Source: Ricinus communis (lineage: Eukaryota; Streptophyta; Magnoliopsida; Malpighiales; Euphorbiaceae). From it: a stretch of 64,000 bases of DNA. Where the stretch lies: positions 7,051,283 to 7,115,282 of the forward strand of contig NC_063258.1 in assembly GCF_019578655.1 (NCBI RefSeq), given 5' to 3'. The first letter of the stretch is position 1. Every line of letters begins with the position of its first letter. The notes under the pieces are model-generated. The model was given only the letters and a program-made list of their open reading frames with translations, was not told where the DNA came from and made no database searches. Positions 49,961-60,061 of this stretch are shown in pieces. The translations under genes and the position numbers were made by a program.

Positions 49961-51955
49961 GTTAATTTCTTATATTGATAAATATACCCTTCTTGCTGGA
50001 TTATTTTCTTATATCGACAAATATACCTCTTTTACGGGGTTGTTTTCTCATATTATAAAATTAACCCATTTAATGGGTTGTTTTCTCAAACTCACAAATA
50101 TATCACAATTTACAGGGTTATTTCCTCAGATTCATAAATATCTCCGTATTACGAGGCTGTTTTCACATCTTAAAAAATTTACCCTTGCTACTAGGCTGTT
50201 TTCTTATATTAAAAAATTTACCTGTTCTACAAGGCTATTTTCTTAGACTCGCAATTACACTCCTTTTATGGGGTTGTCTTCTCATATTCATAAATATACA
50301 CGTTTTACGAGGTTATTTTCTTATATTGATAAATATACCACTTTTACGAGTTCGTTTTCTCATATTAAATTATTAGCACTATTATGGAATTGTTTTCTCA
50401 AATTCATAAATATATATGTTTTACGGGGTTATTTTCTTATATTGATAAATATACCACTTTTACAGGATTGTTTTCTCACATTATAAAAGTAATCCATTTA
50501 AGGGGTTGTTTTTTCATACTCACAAATATACCAAAATTACGAAGTTATTTTCTCCGATTGATAAATATCTTTGTATTATGGGGTTGTTTTCTAATATTTA
50601 TAAATATACCCCGCTTACGGGGTTGTTTTCTCATATTAACAAATTTACCCCTTCAACGAGGTTGTTTTCTCAGACTCGCAATTACATTACTTTTACGGGG
50701 TTATTTTCTCAGATTCATAAATATACACGTTTTACGGGGTTATTTTCTTATATTGAGAAATATACCACTTTTACGGGGTCGTTTTCTCATATTAAATTAT
50801 TAGTACTATTCTTGGGTTATTTCCTCAAATTTATAAATATACACGTTTTACGAGATTATTTTCTTATATGGACAAATATACTCCTTTTACAGGGTTGTTT
50901 TCTCATATTATACTCATATTATAAAATTAACCTATTTAAGGGGTTATTTTCTCATACTCACAAATATAACAAAATTACGGGGTTATTTTCTCCGATTGAT
51001 AAATATCCCCGTATTACGGGGTTATTTTCTCCGATTGATAAATATCCCCGTATTACGGGGTTGTTTTCTCATATTAAAATATTTACCGCTTCTACGAGGT
51101 TATTATCTCATACGCATAATTACACTAATCTTACGGTGTTGTTTTCTCATATTCATCAATATACACGTTCTACAGGGTTATTTTTATATATTGATAAATA
51201 TACCACTTATACGCGGTTATTTTCTTATATTGACAAATATATCCCTTTTACGGGGTTGTTTTCTCATAGTACAAAATTAATATATTTAAGGGGTTGTTTT
51301 CTCATACTCATAAATATACCAAAATTACGGGGTTATTTTCTCTGATTGATAAATATTCCCGTATAACGAGGTTGTTTTCTCATATTAAAAATTCTACCCT
51401 TTCTACGAGGCTGTGTTCTAAGACTCGCAATTACATGACTTTTACGGTGTTGTTTTCTCAGATTCATAAATATGCACGTTATATGGGGTTACTTTCTTAT
51501 ATTGATAAATATACCACTTTTACGGGGTGAACTTCTCACTAAATTATTAGCCCTATTATGGTGTTATTTTCTCAAATTCATAAATACACATGTTTTACGG
51601 TGTTATTTTCTTATATGGACAAATATACCCCTTTACGGGGTTGTTTTCTCATATTATAAAATTAACCCATTTAAGGAGTTGTCTTCTCATATTCACAAAT
51701 ATACCAAAATTACAGGGTTATTTTCTCCGATAGATAAATATTCCCGTATTACGGGGTTATTATCTCATATTAAAAAGTTTACCCGTTCTACGAGGCTGTT
51801 TTCTTAGACTTACAATTACACTACTTTTACGGGATTGTCTTCTTAGATTCAGAAGTATACACGTTTTACGGGATTATTTTATTATATTGAGAAATATACC
51901 ATTTTTACGGGGTTGTTTTATCAAATTCATAAATATACACATTTTACAGTGTTAT
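49961..51955 (+). repeat. Satellite array 2, block e
   Basis: Plus-strand HOR satellite. It contains a perfect tandem duplication of one 39-bp monomer (50983-51021 and 51022-51060). A partial-monomer duplication (catattatactcatattataaa) is near 50905. The block ends with gttat, the left TSD of E5. Confidence 0.95.
50983..51060 (+). repeat. Perfect tandem duplication of a 39-bp monomer
   Basis: Two adjacent identical copies of the monomer with ccgattgataaatatcc and the dyad ccccgtattacgggg. Neighbouring HOR units carry it once. Identity over 39 bp in a diverged array suggests a recent single-monomer gain. Confidence 0.9.
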
Positions 51956-54261
51956 TGTAACACCCCCATCACATGCTAACCAATAAACATTAGCCAGGAA
52001 GCATACAAGCGTCGTAGAATATATACTACAGGTAGATAGGTCAATATGTAGGTTGTTAAGAATCCAGACACAAGGTTATTAACATATAAACATATGATTA
52101 TACTTAAACATCATTTAACAAGTATTACAAACATCTTCTTATGCCTTATAAGGCATACTTCCATATATATCACATAACCGCATACAAAAATGCATCGGGA
52201 GGAGACTTCACAAAACCGGCCCAACTTGACGAATCGCTAAAAGCTAGACTTCGCGACACAACCAACGGATGCACTACTATTTACAAACCTGAAAAGAAAA
52301 ATTTTGGAGAGGGTGAGCCTCGGTACCAAGAAATAAATAATCAACATAATCTATATCACATACACTTAATACAATTTCCACCCAATCACATAACTTTCCA
52401 TGATATTCATAGTTTAGGTATAAAGTCATACCATTCTACTCAATTCATTACAACCATCATAGAAGAAATACAATTCAACAATTATGGTTAGTTCTCACGG
52501 CTTGTGGATCCCCTTTAATGTGCTGCTCCACCTCATCCTCACATATCACACACGTAAGGCCGCTCCGCCTCATCTCACATTATACACTTTTATAGCCTCT
52601 CTAGGCTTTAGCCTCCCAAGGCTTTATATATATATCTTTTTTTCATAGGGGAATCCACCATTCACATGCACATATGCACTTAACATCACAATTCAATCAT
52701 TTCACTTATATCATATTTCAGTAATAACAATTGTTCCACTCAACACCAATCATTTCCATCTCAGTCATTCAAACATAAACAATATTAAGCAAACGCAACC
52801 ATTTCATGAACATTTGATTAAATATATGAACATAGCAAATATTAACTATTTACTTACTCAAAATATACTTATTCCTTTAGCATATAAGAACCTCCTTTCT
52901 CCACAACTTCCTTTCCAGGCCTTTGAGTACTTGTCAACACATTCATCAATTCACATTTCATGCATATTACAAATATTCATGTAAATGCGAGTTCTAATGC
53001 ATTACAAGATCATCCCCTCTCTAATTCATAGGTCTAACTCTTCCTCTAAGACTCTCAATTACTGTTTTAATATCCTATAAACATTTCCCATCTAGTTAAA
53101 TACCAATTTAACTCAAATTAACATCAATAAATTGCATAAAACTAATCTCCAACATTTCTGTTTTCTAGATAGAATTTAGTACCAAGGTATATTTATTGCT
53201 GGGAAAAATTGGCTTAATAAAAAAATCTCATATTAAATAGACATATCCATTTATGCATCTAGTTTCATCTCCAAGAAGAATTACTCAATTCCGACTTCTA
53301 TAGATTTAATTATTTTCAAATTACTGAGCAAGGGTCATACAGCTAGTTGTACCCGAGCAGCAATCTGTTTGCTCAATTTAAGCAACCAAAACGGCAAAAA
53401 TAGCAAAATCACAAAACTACAAAGTTATAGAGGACTCTTTAAACTTTCCATAGACACCAATTAAGCTTAATTTGGACTTATATAGCCCATGTTATGCCTA
53501 AAATACAGAACATCAAGGTTGCTGGAATTTTGACAGTTTTCTATCTTAACATACTTAAACTTAAATCAAGCTTAATCTTTATGCAATCATTCAATACTCT
53601 ACTAATTCATGATAATCAGACCTTTAATTAATCAATGAGAGCATCAAATGAAGTTTTTTCAATTTGTAATCAAGAACCCTAATGAAAAATTAATAACACT
53701 CAAGTAACAACTTACCAATTTCAGCTTTTGGGTTGCTAATATGCTTAAATCCTTTAGCTTTAGCTTGGCTCCTTCAATAGTTGGCAAAATCCTATCTTAA
53801 TCTTAAGTTTTTCTAGGTATTCCACTCCTCTCTCTTATTCCAAATTTTGTGTTTTTGGCCATGTACGAATTTTAGAGAAATGAAGAGGTAAAATGAGCTT
53901 ACTCATGGTTCCAATTTCCAATATTCCTCTCTTAATGCCACCACCTACTAAACTATTTTTATCACCCTAAATTAATTCTTACTAACCATATATAGGTACT
54001 AACTTTTAATTGTATCTTTTAAGTCCAATCTATTTACCCAACCTTCAACTATTGGTTCAATTAAGTCTTAAGGCTTAATACACATAACCCAAGTACTTAA
54101 TCAACTTATCTAAATTAATAATCTAATATCATGCTTCTTATTCTCTACTTATAATTAATATATATTTGTTCTCATAAAATAAAAATATCATTGATATACC
54201 ATCATATGCCCAATGATTAAATGTAAATGCACATAACATGGATGATGAGAAAGGCGTTATA
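51956..54261 (-). repeat. E5 3' LTR (family B, 2306 bp)
   Basis: The minus strand starts tataacgcc (the 5' LTR copy reads tgtaacgcc, so the first dinucleotide is mutated) and ends gggggtgttaca. The segment 54261 to about 53271 is nearly identical to 17490-18491 of E1. A plus-strand ORF at 52141-52491 has no recognisable domain and is treated as chance. Confidence 0.9.
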
Positions 54262-54279
54262 ACTCTCCCTTTCCTTAAG
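54262..54279 (-). promoter_or_regulatory. E5 polypurine tract
   Basis: The minus strand reads aaggaaagggagag just before the 3' LTR start, the expected place for plus-strand priming. Confidence 0.75.
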
Positions 54280-54540
54280 AAATTTCGTCCCCGAAATTTT
54301 AACAACTCACCAACATTGTAAATGGAATAGAGATACTCCGTCTTCATATTCTTCTACTTCCCAAGTTGCTTCTCTTGGTGAATGATGACTCCACTTAATT
54401 TTGACCATAGGAATGTCTTTATTTCTTAATTTCTTAACCCTTCGATCAAGAATTTCTACTCGCTCTTCCACATGTCAACTTTTCCGTGATTTCTATCTCC
54501 GGCTCTGGAATGATATGACTAGGATCCGATCTATATCGCC

Positions 54541-55510
54541 TCAACATAGAAACGTGAAAACATCATGAATAGAAGACAACTCATGAGGTAATGCTAACCT
54601 ATAAGCCAATGGTCCAACTCTTTCAATAATTTCATAAGGTCCTACATACCTCGGACTCAATTTCCCTTGTTTACCAAACCTTAATATTCCTTTCCATGGT
54701 GATACCCGTAAGAAAACTTTATCACCCACAATATATTCCATTTCCCTTCGATGCAAATCAGCATAACTCTTTTGTCACAATCTGTGCTACTTTCAAATTC
54801 TTTTTAACTATCTCTATTTTATCCACTGTTTCTTGTACCAATTCTGGACCTTCAAGTCGTCTTAAACCTTCAACATCCCAAAGACACCGGACTTCTACAT
54901 TTCCTCCCATACAAAGCTTCATAAGGAGCCATACCGATACTAGAATGAAAACTGTTATACGAAATTCCATCTGTGGTATGTAATCATCCCAGCCATCCTT
55001 GAACTCAAGCTGCAAGCCCTCATCATATCTTCTAATGTCCGAATAGTTCTTTCCGATTGCCCATCCGTTTGAGGGATGAAAAGCTGTGACCGAAATGAAG
55101 CTTAGTACCATATGCTTCTGCAAACTCTCCCGGAAATGAGAAGTAAATCCTGGGATCCCTATCCGATACAATAGATATAGGCACACCATGCAATCTAACA
55201 ATCTCGGAAATATACAATTCAAAGCAAGTTTATCAAGTGAATCCGGTTGTTTGGTGTAAGAAATGAGCACATTTAGTAAGTCGATCAACAATTACCCAAA
55301 TAGCATCATGCTTGTTAAATGTACGCGGCAATCCCATAACAAAATCCATAGTAATCTTATCCCACTTCCACACAGGTATAGATAAAGAATGAAGTTTACC
55401 TCAGTGCCTGCGTGCTCTCTTTCACTTGCTAACATGTCAAACACTTACTCACAAATTCGCCACATCCTTCTTCATTGCCCGGCCACCAATAATAAGGCTT
55501 CAAATTTTTG
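54541..55510 (-). pseudogene. pol: E5 integrase remnant
   Basis: Minus-strand pieces: an N-terminal zinc region (WWPGNEEG, then KCLTCQQVK, about 55500-55430), core aspartate in MDFVMGLP (about 55350-55325), second aspartate in [12 protein letters not shown] (55160-55195), and a DNA match to the glutamate-bearing stretch near 55030-55070. The C-terminal part (54541-54756) has [20 protein letters not shown] and VGPYEII. Several frameshifts separate them. No chromodomain was located after IHDVF; the frame ends there. Confidence 0.85.
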
Positions 55511-55593
55511 TACATTTTGATACTTCTAGGATGCATTGCATAAGGTGCATACTTACATAATCTCACAAATTGAACTCAGACTCTGCTGGCCGA

Positions 55594-56130
55594 TATCATT
55601 CATCTTTCCAATCAAGAAATTCAAGCTTCTTTCCGTCTCTATAAATTTGAGTATACTTCTCAAAGAATTCTCTTAAGAAATCATTCCAAGTCAAAGTCAT
55701 TGGTCGATCTTTGCTTCTTAAAACTGTTTCCCACCAATCAAGTGCATCTTTTCTATTAAAGATACTCGTATATAGAAGCCTTTGTTCGGATGTGCAATTA
55801 AATCTATCCAACACCCTTCTCAGATTTCAGAACCATTCCTCGGCCTCGGCAGGATCGAGTACCTTGAAAACATTAGCACCTTGTTTCCTAACTCTTTCAT
55901 AATTCTTATCTATCACACGCTTTGTCGAGTCCGAGGCGCCGTAGCGATTGTTGTTTGGCCGAATGCCTGCATCGAAAAATCCATAAACTGTTCCATAACA
56001 TTTTGTACATTCAATTGTGCGGCATTTTCAGAATGTAACTCATGCTCATCATGTTGATCATGTTCGGATGCATTTTCATGACCATGCACAGACTCTAATG
56101 ACTTATCCGGGCTACCATGGTTCTCCTTGT
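55594..56130 (-). pseudogene. gag: E5 gag remnant
   Basis: The minus strand encodes a capsid-like stretch: MLDRFNCTSEQRLLYTSIF, then DALDWWETV and TWNDFLREFFEKY, ending KKLEFLDWKDE before a stop at about 55594. Upstream DNA (55815-56130) continues gag with His/Glu-rich sequence and a frame break. The region then joins integrase sequence within about 100 bp, so everything from gag C-terminus through RNase H is deleted. Confidence 0.8.
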
Positions 56131-56281
56131 CTCTCCATCTATATATATGAAATGCAAATATTCAGTCAAGTTCAAAGAACATATATCATATGCTTAATGA
56201 TGTGCAACATGAATCTACTCCCAACCCAGAATGATGATATTGGATTATTATTTGATTATATTGCTACGGTATTAAGTCCTG

Positions 56282-56459
56282 CATAACCCAAGTACTTAAT
56301 CAACTTATCTAAATTAATAATCTAATATCATGCTCTTATTCTACTTATAATTAATATATATCGCTCATAAAATAAAAATATCATTGATATACCATCATAT
56401 GCCCAATGATTAAATGTAAATGCACATAACATGGATGATGAGAAAATGCAGGCGTTACA
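56282..56459 (-). repeat. E5 5' LTR, truncated to ~178 bp
   Basis: The minus strand starts TGTAACGCCTGCATTTTC and matches the start of the 3' LTR and E1 17490 onward as far as gggttatg. There it breaks into sequence upstream of gag. The rest of the LTR and the primer-binding site are gone. Confidence 0.88.
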
Positions 56460-58408
56460 GTTATTTTCTATTAACAAATATAATCCTTTTACTGGGTTAT
56501 TTTTTTATAGTATAAAATTAACCCATTTAAAGGGTTGTTTGCTCATACTCATAAATATACCACAATTATGGGGTTGTTTTTTCGGATTGATAAATATCCC
56601 CGTATTACGTGCTTGTTTTCTAATTTTTTAAATATACTCCTCTTACGGGGTTGTTTTCTCATATTAAATAATTTACCCCTTCTACGATGCTATTTTCATG
56701 GACTCGTAATTACACTACTTTTACGGGGTTGTTTTCTCAGATTTATAAATATACACGTTTTATAAGGTTATTTTCTTATATTGATAAATACGCCACTTTT
56801 ACGATGTCGTTTTCTCATATTAAGTTATTAGCACTATTATGGGATTTTTTTTCTCAAATTCATAAATATACACGTTTTATGGTGTTATTATCTTATATTG
56901 ATAAATATACCACTTTTACGAGGTTGTATTCTCATATTATAAAATTAACTCACTTAAGTGGTTGCTGCTTTCTCATACTTATAAATATACCAAAATTACG
57001 GTGTTGTTTTCTCCGATTGATAAATATCTCTCAGATACGGGATTATTTTCCTGACATTAAAAATTCTACTCCCATCTACTTCGGGCTCGCTCTCTCGACT
57101 CACATTACACTACTTACTTGGTTATTTTCTCTCATATTAATAAATATACACATTTTACGGAGTTATTTTTTAATATTGATAAATATACCACTTTTATGGG
57201 ATCATTTTCTCATATTAAATTTTAGCACAATTATGGGGTTGTTTTCTCAAATTCATAAATATACACGTTTTACAGGGTTATTTTCTTATATCAACAAATA
57301 TACCCCTTTTACGGGTTGTTTTCTCGTATTATAAAATTAACCCATCTAAGAGGTTATTTTCTCATACTCACAGATATACCAAAATTACGTGGTATTTCCT
57401 CAGGTTCGTAAATACCCCTGTATTACGGGGTTGTTTTCAAATATTAAAAAATTTACCACTTCTTCGAGGATGTTTTCTCATATTAAAAATTTATCCGTTC
57501 TATGATGCTATTTTCTTATACTCGCAATTACACTACTTTTACAGGGTTGTTTTCTTAGATACATAAATATACACGTTTTACAGGGTTGACTTTTCATATT
57601 ATAAAATTAACCCATTTAAGGGTTTTTTTGCTCATACTCACAAATATACCAAAATTACGGGGTTTTCTCATATTGAAAAACTTACCCCTTCTACGAGGTT
57701 GTTTTCTCATATTCAAAAATTTACCCCTTCTACATGGCTTCTTTATCATACTCGCAATTATGCTACTTTTACGCGGTTATTTTCTCAAATTTATAAATAA
57801 ATACGTTTTACGAGATTATTTTATGATATTGATAAATATACCACTTTTACGGGGTCATTTTCTCATATTAAATTATTGGCATTATTGTGGGGTTGTTTTC
57901 TCAAATTCATAAATATACACGTTTTACAGAGTTATTTTCTTATATGGACAAATATACCCCTTTTACACGGTTGTTTTCTCATATTATAAAATTAACCCAT
58001 TTAAGGGGTTGCTTTCCCATACTCATAAATATACCACAATTATGGTGTTATTTCCTCAAATTCATAAGTATCCCAGTATTACAGGGTTGTTTTCTCGTAT
58101 TCTCGTATTACGGGATTTTCTCTAATATTTATAAATATACATTTCTTACGGGGTTGTTTTCTAATATTAATAAATTTACCCTTTCTACGAGGCTATTTTC
58201 TTAGACTCGCAATTGCACTATTTTTACGGGGTTGTTTTCTCAGATTCATAAATATACACGTTCTACAGGGTATTGTCTTATATTGATAAATATATCACTT
58301 TTACGGGATCGTTTTCTCATATTAGATTATTAGAACTATTATGGGGTTGTTTTCTCAAATTCATAAATATACACATTTTATGAGATTATTTCTTATATGG
58401 AAAAATAT
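56460..58408 (+). repeat. Satellite array 2, block f
   Basis: Same satellite and strand, starting in register after E5. A strongly diverged monomer pair lies at about 57050-57115 (ctacttcgggctcgctctct). It ends with aatat, the left TSD of E6. Confidence 0.93.
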
Positions 58409-58507
58409 TGTAACACCCGGAATTTTTTTTTTATATATTTAATAATGAGTTATTTTCTATACCCATTCCCTAGTGCCGGTCACGGGCCCATGGGTGGGGT
58501 CGTGACA
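58409..58507 (+). repeat. E6 5' LTR (99 bp)
   Basis: The first about 42 bp match E3's LTR start (TGTAACACCCGGAATTTTT, atatatttaataatgag). The middle ttattttctataccca matches E3 near 39744-39767 (minus strand). The rest matches the shared LTR terminus (cccattccctagtgccgg ... gtcgtgaca). Both joins can be explained by short direct repeats (atgagtt and tacccat-like). Confidence 0.85.
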
Positions 58508-58510
58508 AAG

Positions 58511-58523
58511 TTGGTATCAGAGC
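58511..58523 (+). promoter_or_regulatory. E6 primer-binding site (initiator tRNA-Met)
   Basis: TTGGTATCAGAGC is three bases after the LTR end, identical to E1 in sequence and spacing. Confidence 0.95.
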
Positions 58524-59967
58524 TTAGGTTTAGATTTCCTTCGACCTAAGTTAAGATTTTTCTTGGCATCATGGAGTTGGGATCAAGTTTGTCTTGTTGT
58601 TTCATCGACCCAGTTGTCTCGGCCTTCAACGTTGAGAGTCACTCTTCCTTTCTTATAAGCTTGTCTTTGGTGCCGTACGAGAATGTGTTTTGTAGCGATG
58701 GAAGATCCGGCGCCGATAGACTCGCGGCCGTTTCTTCAAGTGATTAGGCAACCGCCTTTAGAAGCTTTGATTGCGGGTTCTCATGGCGGGCACCGCCGCC
58801 GAGCGTGTAGAGCGTGGTTGCGGTGTCATGGACCTCGCCATCGATCGCATCGCCTTATCGAGTAGCGCCAAGGTAGTGCCTGGGAAGTCGAGCTGATGCC
58901 CATGCATGGGTCGAGTTGGTGATTGAAAGTGTTTTAAGAAAGGTGGCGTGAGTGTTTTGATGTTGTAATCCGGAGAAACTTAAGCTTAACATTATCTATT
59001 TTTCTAAGTAGAACAAGTGTTTTAAAATACAATGTTGCACCCAGTCTGTAAGAATGCATTATGGCATTTCAACGTTAGGCATGCATAAATTCATTTTAGG
59101 ACATGCATCATACATTGTGCATCTGAACCCTTGGTGATAGGGGCATCATCACCTCGCGCGCGATATTGTAAAATTTTATATAAAGAAATGGCTAAAGGTT
59201 TTACGATTTTATAAAAGTATTTTCCAACATAACAAAGCTTTTATCGCTGATGATTATAAAGTAAATAAATAAGTAAAATTTTCAAAGTAAATAGTGTTAG
59301 CTTGAGAATTCTCCGGATGACGAGTTGAGTTGTTGAGAGAGTGAGTATGTGGAGTCATAGGCCCCATGTTAGATTATAAGGGAGGCTTTTGATTTCAGTC
59401 AGGAGGAATCTTGTGTCGGGATGGCATGGGTCAGCTCATTGATGCGATCGGGATGGATGGTATATCGAGGATGATGTGATGTAGATGTTAAGGATTTTTC
59501 TCAGACGCGGTAAGGACACGCCATTGAAGGAAACTTGGTGAGTGGATTTTTGGCGTGATCGAACTGGCCCTTCTTGTGGAGACCCTTGGTTTTGTTCTGG
59601 TGTTGGTGAGGTGGAATGTAAGTTGGACTTGCCGCCAAGTATTAGTAATGTTCTCTAAGGTTAAATTCAGTTGTTTGTAAGTCCGAGTTGAGGAAGTATA
59701 TTTTGATCCTTTGCTCGTCAGGTGGATCCTCAGCAGTGTGAATGTAAGTAAAGATTTGGTTTCCGAGGGAGTAGTAAGTGAGGATCGCGGATTTTCAGGT
59801 TCGCCAGTTTTATTTAAGGGTTTTGTCGATGAGTCTTGTGGTTTAGTTTATTTCTGCCGAGGAAAGTTTCCGAGAAGTTCTGGGAGATGAGAGGTTCCTA
59901 ATTAGTTTCTACCAGAGTGTAGCCCTTTTCTTTAAAAAATTGAGGTCGAATTTTTTTATGGGGAGAA

Positions 59968-60061
59968 TGTAACACCCGAATTTTTTATATATTTAATAAT
60001 GAGTTATTTTCTATACCCATTCCCTAGTGCCGGTCACGGGCCCACGGGTGGGGTCGTGACA
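59968..60061 (+). repeat. E6 3' LTR (94 bp)
   Basis: Same structure and same internal joins as the 5' LTR. The differences are a shorter T-run and one substitution (cacggg against catggg), so the short LTR form existed before or during the last transposition. Confidence 0.88.

Larger units (their letters stand above)
51956..56459 (-). mobile_element. E5: Tekay/Del-type deletion derivative (family B), gag joined to integrase
   Basis: The outer ends are tgtaacaccccc (51956) and ggcgttaca (56459), with a perfect TSD gttat (51951-51955 and 56460-56464). On the minus strand: truncated 5' LTR (56459 to about 56282), gag (about 56130-55594), integrase (about 55510-54541), polypurine tract, and complete 3' LTR (54261-51956). 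Protease, RT, RNase H, the primer-binding site and about 2.1 kb of the 5' LTR are missing. The family is distinct from E1/E2 in LTR sequence and in integrase tail ([20 protein letters not shown]). Its LTR also forms the first kilobase of E1. Confidence 0.92.
58409..60061 (+). mobile_element. E6: TRIM-like non-autonomous LTR element with ~97-bp LTRs
   Basis: The 5' LTR is 58409-58507 (99 bp) and the 3' LTR 59968-60061 (94 bp), both TGTAACACCC...gtcgtgaca. A perfect TSD aatat lies at 58404-58408 and 60062-60066. A primer-binding site follows at 58511-58523 (TTGGTATCAGAGC), and a purine-rich tract atggggagaa precedes the 3' LTR. The LTRs match only the two ends of E3's 2.9-kb LTR. The internal 1.46 kb has no intact gene. 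At about 59600-59830 it resembles E1's integrase tail at the DNA level (aagttggacttgccgccaag, gaggaagtatattttg, gttcgccag). An ORF at 58683-58865 has no recognisable domain. Confidence 0.88.

Noticed and set aside
52141..52491. 116-codon plus-strand ORF
   Set aside because: Antisense within the E5 LTR. The corresponding LTR part is absent from E1, so no conservation test is possible here, and no domain is seen.
58683..58865. 60-codon ORF in E6 as a functional gene
   Set aside because: Short, no recognisable domain, in a non-autonomous element.
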